Positions 12,693-25,870 of a DNA stretch of 64,000 nucleotides are shown one piece after another. Source of the stretch: Lobosporangium transversale (lineage: Eukaryota > Mortierellomycota > Mortierellomycetes > Mortierellales > Mortierellaceae); NCBI RefSeq assembly GCF_002105155.1, contig NW_019029022.1:124001-188000 (forward strand). Reading direction: 5' to 3'. Position numbers and translations under genes: made by a program. Within the stretch, counting starts at the first letter, position 1. Every line of letters begins with the position of its first letter. The notes under the pieces are model-generated. The model was not told the origin of the DNA, ran no database searches, and saw only the letters and a program-made list of their open reading frames with translations.

Positions 12693-13674
12693 CGCTCGGC
12701 TTCTTGCGGCTACAGTAGAGCGAAGGAAAAGAAGGGCCTTTACAAGGTGAAAAGCCTCTGGTCCTCAGGATGGTTTTCTGCAATATTTCATGCCGTTGGT
12801 ATACCATCTCTGTTGGGTGTTGAGTTTAAGGTTCCACTGCAGAGCTTTGGTGAGCGGTTATAAAGGAGGATTGGATGCCAAACCATCCTCTTCAAGCAGT
12901 TGACTGAGAAACGAATTAGAGAATGACACTCTTCAAATATGACGCTTCATTTATATGCAGACATGTGCTTCACTCGGCATCATTCCCAATATTGACGTGC
13001 AATAAAAGAGCTTTTGCCTCCCCGCCATCTCTTCAGGACACATATATAGGTCTCTAAAAAATATGTCAAAGATAGAGGGTTGCAATTTAATCAAAAGAGG
13101 GTTTTCTCCACAGTAAATCCTGTCCATTCGAAGTAATCCCTCTGGTGGCAACTATTCAGGGGATGCTAATCAATTCCGCTAAAATATGATGAAATCAGAG
13201 CAGATTTGGAAAATCAACAAGCATCGAACAGTCGCCACCAGTTAAGTCCATTGGTGAAAAAATTCGCCAGTGAAATCACTCGTTGTAACCGTCTCTTGTT
13301 CTGCAGTATGAGATTAGGATTCCTGTCATAACTGTTTATTACTCTCTCCTAAAATACGGATATCAAACATTCAGTCAGTGAAGACGCGTCCACACCGTCG
13401 ATTTTTAAGATTTCAAGGTGTCAAATTATGTATGACAGTTGAATGAAGTTACAGAAGGCCTTTTCTGATTTCCCTATTCTTTGGCGACAAACGCTCATGG
13501 GAACTTACTTGAGATGTTCTGGTTTCGTTGCGCCAATGACGCCTACATATTCTTTTGTACACATCGATATGACGATATGTACATTTTTTTTTTTTTTTTT
13601 TTTTTTTTATAGCTGATTCTTCACTCTCTTTTAACAACTTCTTGACAAACATCCAGCATTTTCGTTTATCAAAA
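12531..13674. other. Intergenic DNA with inverted homopolymers
   Basis: An A run (about 12550-12577) and a T run (about 12663-12692) face each other. Another T run is at about 13586-13607. No supported gene; a 66-codon minus-strand open stretch at 13151-12951 has no recognisable domain. Confidence 0.4.
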
Positions 13675-14813
13675 ATGACACCCATTGGACTGGCTTGCTT
13701 TGACTTTGACTGGTAAAATAATGTTTTTCTTATGCTTGATTTTTTTGTTGCTTATTTGTCATTGCGACATGCTTAATTGTAAATGCAATGCTTACTTAGG
13801 ACACTCATTGAAACTGATTCTGATCGGTTTGTGATGGAGGGATTGTCACCTACACTTCGAGAACGACTCAATCGTCCCACTATGCAATGGACAGATCTTT
13901 TGTATGGTCTCTTCTTTTATATTTGTATATATTATGTATATATATATATATTTTAAAATCTTTTAGGAGAACTACGAAACCGAAGAAGTAACAATTGATC
14001 GCTTTACATATTTGAAAAATCGATAGAAATGCTTGTCTTCAGGAGTATCACGAGCAAGGTGGGACGAAACAGGATGTTATCAATGCAATGAAGAAGGCTC
14101 CTATGGACTCAAGCATGATTGAAGTCTGCAAGCTATTGCACAGTCATGGCTGGACATTAGTGATCCTCTCTGATTCTAATGCAGTCTATATTGATGAGAT
14201 TCTCAAGGCAAGTAAAAACAAACACTGAATTCTCTTGTCTTAACTTGTAGATCAGTTTTTTATATCTCAATGATGTAATCTCATGCGTTTATATTATGTG
14301 ATCTGGAATATATAGCACCATGAGATCCGACATTTGTTCAGTGCAGTCATCACCAACCCTGCTCACTGGGATGAGCAAGGTCGACTCCATATCCAGCGAT
14401 TGATCCCTGTAGATGCACCTCCACATAGCTGCCCCACCGGTACATGCAGTGTCAACATTTGTAAAGGTCAAGAGTTGGATCGGTTGATGCAGAGCCTTGG
14501 ACAATTAACAGCGACGGATCCAATTGCACAGGCAGCCTCTATTACAGCTACATCGCTTGTAGGGGAGGAGCTAGAAGATAATTCAACACGTTCATTGAGA
14601 ATGTTGTATGTAGGAGATGGTAGGAATGATTACTGCCCAGCACTTCGGATGCGAAACAGCCATGATTTGTTTTTCGTACGTCGTGGTAGGACATTAGAAT
14701 ACCTGTTGACAGAGTTTCCAGCAACTCGTAGTGCGATCCAATCGAGAATTGTACTCTGGGATCATCCAAGCCAAGTTTTAGAGGCACTACAGGCGGAGGA
14801 TCTGAAACTTTGA
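13675..14813 (+). CDS. HAD-family phosphatase, PHOSPHO1/2-like
   Basis: Putative phosphatase of the eukaryotic PHOSPHO family (members act on pyridoxal phosphate, phosphocholine or phosphoethanolamine); cytosolic by lack of signals. Four exons, 13675-13712, 13800-13901, 14027-14207 and 14316-14813, give 272 aa. The catalytic DxDxT motif is split by intron 1: CFDFD at the exon end, then W-T-L-I. HAD motif II is LVILSDSN. The family-specific stretch SCPTGTCSVNICKG follows NPAHWDEQGRL. Motif III/IV is GDGRNDYCPAL. Intron 3 begins with GC, not GT (AAG|GCAAGT), and the join gives the expected ILKHHEIRHLFS. Overall length matches the family (about 240-270 aa). Confidence 0.88.
14208..14315 (+). other. 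GC-AG intron in phosphatase gene
   Basis: Donor AAG|GCAAGT, acceptor ATATAG. Both sides are phase 0 and no GT donor nearby keeps the conserved frame. Confidence 0.85.
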
Positions 14814-16092
14814 TTCGAGTTGTTTGAAAGATAGAGACAGAGAGTCAACAGATTTATATATTTGTGCGTATAAGAAGAAGCTCAATGGTCATCTATGAAT
14901 ATATATATGGTGTACTATCTGTTTGCGGTCTAGATAGATCATGAATTATAGTCATTTCCTGCACTCTGACACTGGAGCCATTTAGGTCGCCGTAAATCCT
15001 ATTTCAGATCCTTAACTTTTCACACAGGCAACCCGCAATCTTGACAAAGACTTTGACACAGGTGCCTATGTTTGGCCTTACACTTTAGTAAACAGTGCTT
15101 CTTCAGAGTAAAAACCTGGGTAATGATGGGTTTCATTCTTAATTTCTTGCATGGATAAAGACTCCATACAAGGGACTCTTCTTCTTCTTCTTTCTCAGCT
15201 GATTGGGCGACTGGATTTTAATAGGGGCTGCAGCCTTGAACGAAAGGATTGGTCCTCCGGAGGCTGCGGGTTGATTAGCAGAGAAGCGCAGAATGACAAA
15301 GCACAGCCATATTTTGTACTTTTATTGACATCTTGCTCTTGAAGGATAGAGTATAGAGCGAGAATCGGCATGCTCGTAAGGTTGAGACGATATCGTTATG
15401 TCTATTGATGTCTTTACTGGAGACAGCGCGGTATATTTGACAAGTATCGGATACTGCAGATATCACATTGAACTTGTTACCTGCTCTGGAAGAGAGAAAC
15501 TTCTTTGAGACCAAAGAATTAAGTTTAGATATATTTTCGAATTGACTGAATTGACTGACTAACAGAAACAACCAGTTACTAATTGTAAATTTATTTACTT
15601 CGTTAACTGCTCCATCCCATCACCCCCTTTTTTCATCTTGTTCATCTCCATCCTCGCATCCTCATACCCTTACATCCTCCTTTGCAACCAAGATTTACAT
15701 TTCTTTTCATTTCCTTGAGTACCATCTAGTGTCTTCTAATTCATCTATTCATTTATTTTTTTTTATCTTCATCTGTTTATTTCTCTCTCTACCTTAAATC
15801 AAATTCACTTTATTATTTTTTGACTAGTTGATCGCTCTTATCCTGCGGACTTGTGTACATCCTCACCCCTCTGCTCTTTTTTTTTGTCTTTAACATTCTG
15901 CATCACTCCATGGATCCGCGTCTGCTCCAAGACAAGAACTAATCGGCAATCTCTCTCTCTCCTCTCCTTTTTCCTCTCTCCTTCCCCCCCTCTTTCTTTC
16001 TCTTCGTCTTTTTTGTATTCCTTTCTTTCATATTACTCTTTTCAAGGCAGTTTTGACCCTACCCCTGCTCAACTCATAACGCGACAATAATC
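14814..16092. other. Intergenic DNA and MED12 leader
   Basis: The first 800 bases hold no supported gene. From about 15600 to 16092 the DNA is strongly pyrimidine-rich, fitting the promoter and 5' leader of the MED12 gene. Confidence 0.45.
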
Positions 16093-19000
16093 ATGTCTAA
16101 ATATCCAGGCAAGTCAACGCGAGAGGGGAAAGAAACACCAAAACACGTGCAGCTACCCTGTGTCAGGTGGCTCCCCAAGGCATCCATCCAATGGTGACAA
16201 ATGCCTCACCGAAAATAAAAAGCAACGCAGCTCGTGTGTCTGTGTTTCGAATTGGCCTCCACTCCCCCTTGAAATGTTAATATCGAGTTCTAACATGTCA
16301 CCTTGCTATCCTGTATACACTAATCAATAATTAGGCCATCATCCAGTAAATCATCCTCGAGGAGGATTTCCGCCATATCCTCCAGGATCAGGATCAGGAC
16401 CAGGACAAGTTGGACCAGGAGGCACCAACATGAACAATATTCCTGGACAGGGTCTACCAGGACCTACTCGGATTGGATTTCCATCTGGACGACCCATGGG
16501 TAACATGAGTCTTAATAATCAGGGACATAACATAGGTGGAGGCTATCCGGGACAGTTTCCTCCTTCAAACATGTCGTATGGCAATAGCAATAACAACAAT
16601 AATATGGTCAATCCCAACAACAACAGCAATAGTAACAATTCTCAAATGCCCTATGGACATGCTTCCCAACATACTACCCCAACCCATTCACCTTACTCGT
16701 CTTCGCCATCTTCGTCAGCCTACTCAAATTCGAACAAGCCACATTCGACCGCGCCATTGCGGAGGTATATTTTGCTTCCGCCACCAAGAAAACGAAAACT
16801 GCATAAAACGAGTGATTTAGGTAAAAGAGGTCGAACAAATCTTGCTTCCGAGGCTCTATTCTTCAGTTGTGATATCCATTGGCCGTAAATTGCGTGGTAC
16901 TATTACACAAATTTGACTCAACTTATTTTTTCTTTATTTGTGCCACCAATACGCAACTAGGCTATCCTGGAGTTTTTCCGCAGCGCCCCGGGCAGGATGA
17001 GGATCAAATGACGCCCACCAATGTCAAGGCTGGGTTTATGGATAAAGGCATTATACAGGTAACAAGCTAACTACATTTTTTTTTATTCTGTAATAAGCAT
17101 AAAAAGTTAGCAATATGATGTTAATTACACTTTCTTAATTTAGAATGATATTGTATCTGCTCAAGGAATACTCGCTGATGGTCTTCAGGACCCAAAGAAA
17201 CTTCGTGAGTTGGGCGCATTCATGGTAGAAGTTTTGAAGAAAAGACAAGAGAGCAACAGGATCACAGGGTAGAGTATCACAAAGCATGGACCAGAAAACA
17301 TAACACTTGAACATAGGCGTTTATTCGTGGCGTTGTGACTAGAATCATGTGGTTAACAAAGAAACCAAAATATCACTATAACCTGAATAGGCCAAGTACA
17401 TTCAGACCCCCTAGTCGCGCAACTCTAAATGACCAGAAGAAGGAGCAATGGCTGTCAGACTTGTCAGGAACAGTGTCCTTACGTCGACTTTCAAAAAGTG
17501 TGCCTCATGGATTCAAATCAGAGAAACTGTTGGAGGCTCTTGCTCAACGCCAAGTACCATTGTTGCGAGCTACCTGGTACATCAAGATTGTGGCCCTTAG
17601 TGAGATGCAACCTCAACGAAATCGACCAGGCATAACACAGCATCAGTACTCAGCTGAATGGACTGCGATCGTCAATTTATTCCTGAGAAAGCAGCTTTTG
17701 GAGATCAACCCCAACCCTACCTCAAAACCCGCTACTTCTGCACTCAACCCAGCAAGTGGGACACAGAATGTTAAGCCATGGGCAAATGAGGAGGCAAAAG
17801 AAAAATGGGAGGCCAAATGGCGATATTCTGTCATGTTGACAAAATGGCAATATAATGAAGGATTGTTGGATCATCGTCATTTTCTTAGAGTCACTGTAGA
17901 GCAACTAACAACACTAGGATTTGAACAAGTGACGTTGTTACTGAGCTTAATTTCTATGTTTCTCTCCGAATATGCGAGGTCAAGACTTTTGATGAGGCTT
18001 TTGATCGAAGGACTCTTGAGCACCCTTCAATCTGTATGGTTCTTGACATTTTTGTCCGCATAAGTATTTTGATTGTGAATAAGACGATATGATAAAATTC
18101 TATAATGCAAAGCAGTTACCTGACGCCATGGCTTTTTTTAAACAATGAGAATAGGTGCAAAAACATCCATCATATAATCAACCTGTATTTCGCTATAGCG
18201 ACCTTGAGTTGGAGCTGAAGCGAATGATTCAGGCAAGTGTATTAATTGGCAGAGCACTATATCAAGCTGTTGGTTTTTCAGTTTAATGACTTTTTTTCTG
18301 TTACCAGTCAATATTTCTCTCCACGCCAGACATGTTTGTAATACCCAAGGCTTGGGCAATACATTCCAGCCTTCTACAGCAAGTACTTCTCCAAGACATG
18401 CAAACAACTGTCTACAAGCCTGCAGTGTTTCCCAACGTCGTTTCAGTGTTGGAGGCCCAATACAAAATGATTCATGCACGCGTAAATGTCTTTACAGGGC
18501 TATCTTCTATAGGATCAGATCAAGACTGGAAAAGCGCAAGACTAGGGAACCATGTTGATGTAAGCCGATGTTTCTAGGTTTTTTTATGTATTTATTTTGC
18601 TCAAATCAATCACTCCCTGAAGCTCTTTTGACTCACAATCAATAAATTTAACCTCTTTTGGTGAAAACGCTGTAGATCCTAGACCATATAGACCATACCT
18701 CAGACCTAGAGCAAGTAGCGCAGGAATATTTTTCAGAAGCCGTCGATAGTTACACGCCATCGTCAATACCATCCACGCCGTCAAAAATGACTTTTTCTCC
18801 CGCCACCACTCCATTAGCAGGAACTTCTCTACCTATACCGCCTTCATCGCCTTCAACGTCACATACATCATCTTCATCCCAGTGGATAGACAGAGTATGG
18901 AAATCCCGTCTCAACACCCTATGTGAATGGGCTATAACAAATTCGCGCTATGGACATCACCGTGTTTATATTGCTTGTACACTTCTGGGCATTTGGCGTG

Positions 19001-22000
19001 ACGATCCCATACTGTCGCCACGTATTCCTTTAGAAGAAAGGACTATGGTGCTACAGGGCGCTCTTCTTGAGTTTCTGGATACATTTAATGGCTCTCAGAA
19101 CCAGACATCCAGCTACGGCGATGCGTCACATGGACATCAACAGCATAGCAGTCATGGGAATGAAGACACGTTGGATGCCATGGCACGGCTCTTTGGTAAC
19201 CTGATTCATGATCGCTTGTTCTCATATCAACAGTATCTTCAGCGATTGATAGCGAGAGGTGATCTACAACCAAGTAAACGGTGTCAGGAGTCGACAATAC
19301 GGCACTTGAAATATCTACAGTCATTTCCATTACATAAAGGAGCAAAGCCACACCATCTTAATCAGCGTAGAGTTGTCCTGTTTGGCGTCAATGGCGAAGA
19401 TGAATATGATCGGGAATGTTTTGAATCCATCATCTCTCAAGTCAAGGCCAAATTACCATATATGTTTTCTCCTGAAGGTAATTTGAATCTGCTCTTGGCC
19501 AGGCTGTATTAAAAAAAGTCTTTCAGTGTTTTTATTATATTTTTAGATTTAAACACCCCACTTTAAATTTACTATTACAGCCGGAAATATGACTGCTCCT
19601 GTCAAGGATTCGCCTCAGGATAGTGTAGAGCTGGCTATGCCTCTGTCTATCCAACTTACGGAACTCATTCTCTCAGCAAGCAGGTTCTGTCAGCTTCGTG
19701 TCACCACTCGGCTTCTGGATACTGTAAAATCATTCGTAGTCAAGAAGATTGAAGTTGGAGAGGATAACTGGAGGGTCATGACATCACCTGGTCTTTCTCT
19801 CATGAATGCAAGGCAATTTGCAACCGTTGTCAACGTCATGGAAGTAGCTAGCGATTTTCACTCTTTGTATGATGTAAGGACTATCAACGTCTCATTACCT
19901 TGACAGTAATGTTGCTCTATTAACTGTGATCTCAGATGAAAAGTTGATGTCGATGCTAATATAACAGTTCATTTTCGTGTCTCTGACATGATGGATTAGG
20001 TTTGCACATGGTTACTAGAGCACACCGCAGACAAAACATTACTGACATACATTGTAAACATTGCCAAGAAACACTACATGGTGTGGGCGGCTATGGGCGT
20101 ACTCATCAAATTCTCACAGGCAATTTTGGATAAAGTATGTATGAAATTATTAGCAAAAGGAAAAGCATGCGAGAAAGTAGCTTTTAGAATGTTGGCTTCA
20201 TTTTTTTCTCCTCTTTACAATAGGTTGCTGATGTTCCTGAATTTTGAATATATATAATTTTATATCATAGCATTACGAACTACAAGCTAAGAGTGTGAAT
20301 ATTAAAGCGTTGCCACGCTATCTTGCGTTTGAGGCGCACAATGTCCCAGAAGACATCCGCGCGCAGGTGAGTTGATGTAATATTTCTTTTTTTTTATTTT
20401 TTATTTTTATTTTTATTTTTTTCTTCAGCGTAGGAGTCAATCGATAGCTGAGGGATTTTTTCTATTTGGTTTATTATATTTAATAGATGGAAGGTGATTT
20501 GATCACAGGAAAGCCTGCAACAACATCTGGGGTCAATATCCCATCACAATATTTTGAACTGCAGAATTTGCTCTCGGACTCGTCTCCTACCGCGGTATAC
20601 AACCTGGCGTCGGTATTATATTCTAAATATGGTGGACTAGCACATTGGCCCCTCCAGCTTTTTAGTGAATGCGTTGACGCTCTTCATAAGCTCGACTCAA
20701 CTCTTACGGATGACCCTACCAGCCACGGATGTCCACCATCTACATCTGCTAGAATGGATCTCATTAGGGCGACTCGATTGTACGCAGAATTGCTTGTTGA
20801 AATGGCGGAACGTGTTGGAAATGGTTGTATGAACGATGTGGTTTTGTCATGGCTACGTTTGCACGACTTGGATTGGATGATGTCTGTCCTGGGATCAGTG
20901 TCTACAAACGAGGAAGCAGCTTATGAAAAGCATCCCATGTGGTTCTTGTCATTTATGATGCAGCTTGTGATCCAGGGATTTTGTTCAATTGAAGTCTTGG
21001 TTCAGGATATGTGCGGCACAATGTTAAATAAGATCGCAAATAATATTCAGCAGCCTTCATCCCATATGGAACTTCATGGAGAGCATCTTGAGGAGATTCA
21101 AATGCAGCAAACTATGCCAGATCAGTCAGCACTCCGTCTTTGCTTGACCATGGTAGTTCTATTGAGGCTACTACTATTAGAAGATGCATTTTCAAACCCT
21201 AGAGCGAGTCATGCATATGGATCCAGTCATCATACGCTGTCATTGGAGCTTCACATTCAGAGATTGGGGATCCCATTCACTATTGCCGAGCTTCATGCAC
21301 TGCAGACGCAGAGGTATTCAAGGCTGATGGCCATGCAACAGCAGTCACGGAATGAACAAGAGTGGTCAAGAGAAACTGAGACGAATCCATTGTCATCACA
21401 ACCATCGTTACTTGAGCAGCGAATGATGCTTGTTCAATTTCAAATCTGCAGAGATCTTGTATGGATTGAATCCTGTCTACCCTTAAATCATAAGGTTCTT
21501 CATGAAATTCACGAGTACCGCAAGGATTGGGCTCTCTCTGCTGATTGGTTGCGCGAGAAGTGTTTGGCTAATGTGGATGACGCTTACAAAATGTTCTTGC
21601 AGACCAGGATGGGGCAAGGGCAATGGCGAAGCGATTTGTCAGGATCACAAGCAAATACTGAGAGCAGCAACAAGAATAACAAGAAGCATTCTGAGGTCGT
21701 GGATCGCAAAATGATGGAAACTTTTCAGATGCTGGTTGCTGAAAGTCATGAAAGCCTCTTGTTACTTGATACTTATGGCGAAGGTTCGTTGACTGCAAGT
21801 ATGGTCCATCAAAGGAAATTTAGATCTATATTTTCCAGAGTTGATCCATGGACGTTCGATAGGCGCAAAGTAGAGTTTTGGCTGTTGTTGGATAATGTGA
21901 TGATGGAACGGACTGCACGAGAAAAACGTTCTGGATCTGATGGTGGATTATCTAAGGAGAACAATGGATCGAGCGGTCCTGTTCCTTCTTCTGCCTCTTC

Positions 22001-25000
22001 TTCTAGTGGGTTCATGATGATGGAAGGTGTGACTATGACAGCAGGGCCGGGTAATCCATCTGAAGGTGCTGAGCCCGTGGGATTAACGAGCAGTGGGGGA
22101 GGCGCTGGCATGAATACAGGCGTAGAGGGCGATTCTCTTCAGCAATTGATTCAAATATTTTTCCAAGAGTTTGTCTTGTCTGAAAATTCGAACAAAGAGC
22201 TCTTGGGACGGATGATTATCGGCATGAGATCAGATGCTGTTGAAGAAGTAAGCACTAAAACAAAAGAAAAAAAAAAAGAAAAAGAAGTATATAGTTTGAT
22301 CTATATCTATGTGTACTCATAAGTTCGTCCTGCTTTTATCTTCTTCAATACTAGTTCATTCGCTTTGGATACAGTATTTTGGCTGGAAATCCAAATGATC
22401 CTTTTCCGCACAATGTTATGATTGCTCATCGACCTGTTACCAGTACAGCTTACGTCAAGATCGTGGCAAACTTTCATTATATCATGGAAATCCTCCTGAA
22501 GGAAGGACAGCCTACAGTTCCACTGTCGTTGGTTGCAGATGAGAATTCTACACAATCATCTGTTACTGCTGTAGCGCCTTCCCCAACTCCATCTGCTAGT
22601 AACTCGCAGCCAACGAACAACAACGCCAACAACAACGCCAACAACAACCAGACAGTTGACCCATTGCAGGGATTGGATGCAGCACAGTTGGAGAGTAGAA
22701 TTGGATTTGCAAAGAGTCTGCTATTGCAGCTTAAGAAATTTGAAGATAGGATCAAGTTTTTTGATGTTATGCATGCGATAGGATGCTCATATGAGGAAGC
22801 ATCCAAAGTCATCCAGGATAGTGAGACAGCAGGCGCTGACATGGAAGATTTGTTGCTGAATGCCTCAATGCAACGCAGTCATCTTGCTCAGAGCCAACTG
22901 CATTTGATGTCTGAAAATAATCCGTTCCAGCAACAGCAGCAGCAACAGAAACCAGCGCACTCCACCACTTCTGATGTCTCCAACGCCAGTTCTGCAGTCT
23001 ACTTGATCGACCTTCGGACATCCCTCTGTCTGAGACTCCGACTCCTAGTCCCTTTACTCCCAGTCATCCTTCAACAGCCATCACCTGCTGCGTGTGATCT
23101 TGCTACGTATGTGATTCGTCTGACCAACTTGTTGGTGTCATCCATCGTGCATGGACAAGGGTCTGAAGAGCGTTTGTTTGAGTTTTGTCTGGACATGGTC
23201 TCATGTTTGATGGACGAAGTCCTTCTCCTCAGTGGTGGAAACGACTCTAAGGCGATGAGGAACGATATTTTGAACCAGCTTCGAGCAGGGATGCCTCTGA
23301 TGACAAACTCGATCCCAACGGTGTTTGCAAGCAGGATTTTCAGAATTTTGCCCTTTCAGCAGCATAATGTCTATTTTACAGGTCTCCGTATGTCGCGTGA
23401 TGGTGGATCCAAGGGAGGAGCATCTAAAGAAATTCAGCCGCGGCCTTGGGATTGGCTCGAGGATTGTATTGGGGATGTCGATGGGCACCAGCAATCATCT
23501 CAGAATCCGGCGCTTGGTTTAGGACTGCTGGATGGGGGATCGTCGTCATCTTCGGGGCTTATGAACGGGGACAATGGTGTTAATTCATCGTCATTGTTTC
23601 TTTCAGGATCATCCTCCTCGATGGCACAAAATGAGAATGGCAACAACACGTCTATTTCGCTCACACTCTTTGGTGCTAAGCAGATCCGAAAATCTACAGA
23701 AGGAACAACGTATGAAACACAGTTCAACTTGGGCCACGGCGGAGGCGATGATGAGCAAGAATTGATTTTGGCTGAGGAACAACAGCGTCCATGTCAATAT
23801 GACCATTCGCACCAGCAGAATCTGCTTATGTTACACCATCAACAAAAGCAGGAGCAACTGCTGCTTCAACAACAACAACAGCAACAACAACAGCAACAAC
23901 AACAGCAACAACAACAGCAGCAGCAAATTGAGAGCACAATAGAGAATAATCAGAATCAAGACACTGGATTATCATCGAATAATAATATGATGGAGATCGG
24001 TCTATTTGACCCAGGTTCCTCGGGCGATGGTAATGGGATACGGTCAGGTTCAGTACCGCCTTTACCTCGGCAACAAGAACCAGATCCCGAGCTGGAAGAG
24101 GGACAAATTGTGAGCGAGGATTTAGACATGAATAGCATGGCATGGGATAGCCATAGCATCAGTCAGAGCAACAGCAGCAACAGCATAATCCCGGGGACAG
24201 CAGCCTCTGTAGGTACAGAAGAGGGTGAAGTGGTTGAGACGAAGAATGAAGGTGAGATGGGTGGTGATATACTTGCAACCATTACTACCACCACCTCCAT
24301 CTCAGGCTCTAATGTGCCTGTGACAATATCTGCGAATGTACCTGTATCTACGCCAGCAGTTACCGCATCTATAGCAACACCCGCTATGTCTGCAGCAACA
24401 ACAGTTCCAGCAACAGCCGCAGTGGCAACAGCAGCGTCCTCAACTAACAGGAAGAAGGCGTCGACGAGCAAAACAGCCCGAGGGGCAGCCTCAACAGCGG
24501 CAGCAGTGACAAAGTCTGTACGTGGAGGGAAGGGTAGTCGTGGAGGAAAAGGAAGCAAAACTGCTATTGCAACAGTTGGCTCTGGTCCTGGAACGACATC
24601 TGTGACTGCGAGTACGACAACAACAGTTACTGCTTCATCTTTAGCAGCAACAACAGCAACGTCAGTGGATCTAACAGGGACGTTATCATCGACAGTGACA
24701 CAACTAACTCTACCAACGTCCGTGTCATTGCCTCCAGCTCCTCAGCAGCCGCAGTCACAGCAACAGCAACCTCAACCGATGATACCTCAACAGATTTCGC
24801 AACAATTCCAGCCATTTCAGACACAGCAGCAGCAGCACCAACAGATGTTTCAGAATCAAATGCGTGTTGGGGTTGGCTCAGGAGTCATGCATTCGGGACT
24901 TCCCATGTCTATTGCACTTCCACCACAGAGTCAATCTGGGTTGATAGGAGGCAATGTGAATGTGAATGTCAATGCGGGGGGTGTTGCAATGGGTGGAGGA

Positions 25001-25381
25001 CTGGGGGGAATGGTGAGTAGCCAACAGCTGATAAACAGAATGCGGCAAGCAGTTGCAGCTGCAGCAGTACCAAACGGAGGAGGGGGGGGGAATTTGACAA
25101 CGACCATTGGAGGGATTCATGTTCCATATCTGAACGGACAAAATAACCAGTCATTACATCAGCAACAACAACCCCAGCAGCTGCAACAGGCTCAGTATAT
25201 AGATCCATCAACATATATGAATAACGGAGGAGTAGGAGGGGGCATACAGAATCAGAATGGATCGATGGGATTCAACCCTGGCAACCCTATGAACATTCAT
25301 TTAGGATATTTGAATAATAATAACAACAACAACAACAACAACAATAGCAATATTAACAACAACCAATACCATCAACAATAA
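16093..25381 (+). CDS. MED12: Mediator complex subunit 12 (Srb8)
   Basis: Subunit of the Mediator CDK8 kinase module in the nucleus, which represses or tunes RNA polymerase II transcription. Thirteen exons: 16093-16108, 16335-16820, 16961-17058, 17144-17268, 17391-18033, 18155-18232, 18308-18559, 18676-19477, 19581-19873, 20000-20134, 20271-20366, 20487-22247, 22355-25381; 7812 nt, about 2603 aa. Signatures in order: Gly/Asn-rich N-terminus, FPQRPGQDEDQMTPTNVK (Med12 domain), RPPSRATLNDQKKEQWL, SVPHGF, and the LCEWAV-domain motif TLCEWAITNSRYGHHRVY near residue 645. The tail has Asn-rich, poly-Gln and Ser/Thr/Val-rich stretches. Introns 1 and 6 start with GC. The exon 5 acceptor could be at 17390 or slightly later (in frame either way). 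Confidence 0.92.
16109..16334 (+). other. GC-AG intron 1 of MED12
   Basis: Donor CCAG|GCAAGT and acceptor AATTAG join M-S-K-Y-P-G to HHPVNHPRGG in frame. The next GT (in GTCAAC) would break frame. Confidence 0.75.
18233..18307 (+). other. GC-AG intron 6 of MED12
   Basis: Donor ATTCAG|GCAAGT, acceptor TTACCAG, phase 0 on both sides, inside the conserved Med12 region. Confidence 0.85.
23866..23930 (+). repeat. Poly-Gln CAA/CAG tract in MED12
   Basis: About 20 consecutive Gln codons, mixed CAA and CAG, in the C-terminal low-complexity region of MED12. Gln-rich tails are typical of MED12 proteins. Confidence 0.85.
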
Positions 25382-25870
25382 CCCTTCCTTAATCATAATT
25401 TTTTTTTTATTTTTGTCGAGTAGTTTAGGATGTAGAATAGTTGTAGTAAACATCACCAATTACACGAGCCGCCTTTTTTTATTACTATTACTCTCATAAT
25501 AGAAACAATGTGCCTGTATTAATTGCTCATCAATCATTAATTCAATCAAGGGAAGTTACAAGAGTAAGACACCAGTGACAACACAGCAATTGACCTATCG
25601 CCCTTTGATCCTTTCCCCGGGACAGGATAGAGTAGTCTCTATAGGAGGTGCATGGTGAATGCGAAAGCGTTCAAGTATTAAAATTGGAACATACAAAGAT
25701 GTTTTTTGTTTTTCTAGTCCCATTTGAATTTTATGAGTCAAGCCAAACAAACATTTATCATTTGATAACATTTTAAAAAAGTGGGTTTACATCATTTCTT
25801 CTTTGTCTTCTTTAGTCTGTATCTCCCCCTTTTTTTCACCACACCTGCCATTCTTGCAATCACTCCTACC
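25382..25870. other. Intergenic region MED12-ARO7
   Basis: Holds the MED12 3' flank and the short promoter of the chorismate mutase gene, with a pyrimidine-rich stretch at 25795-25870. No gene seen. Confidence 0.5.

Noticed and set aside
24163-24558. Minus-strand Val/Ala-rich open frame
   Set aside because: Shadow of the Ser/Thr/Ala low-complexity tail of MED12.
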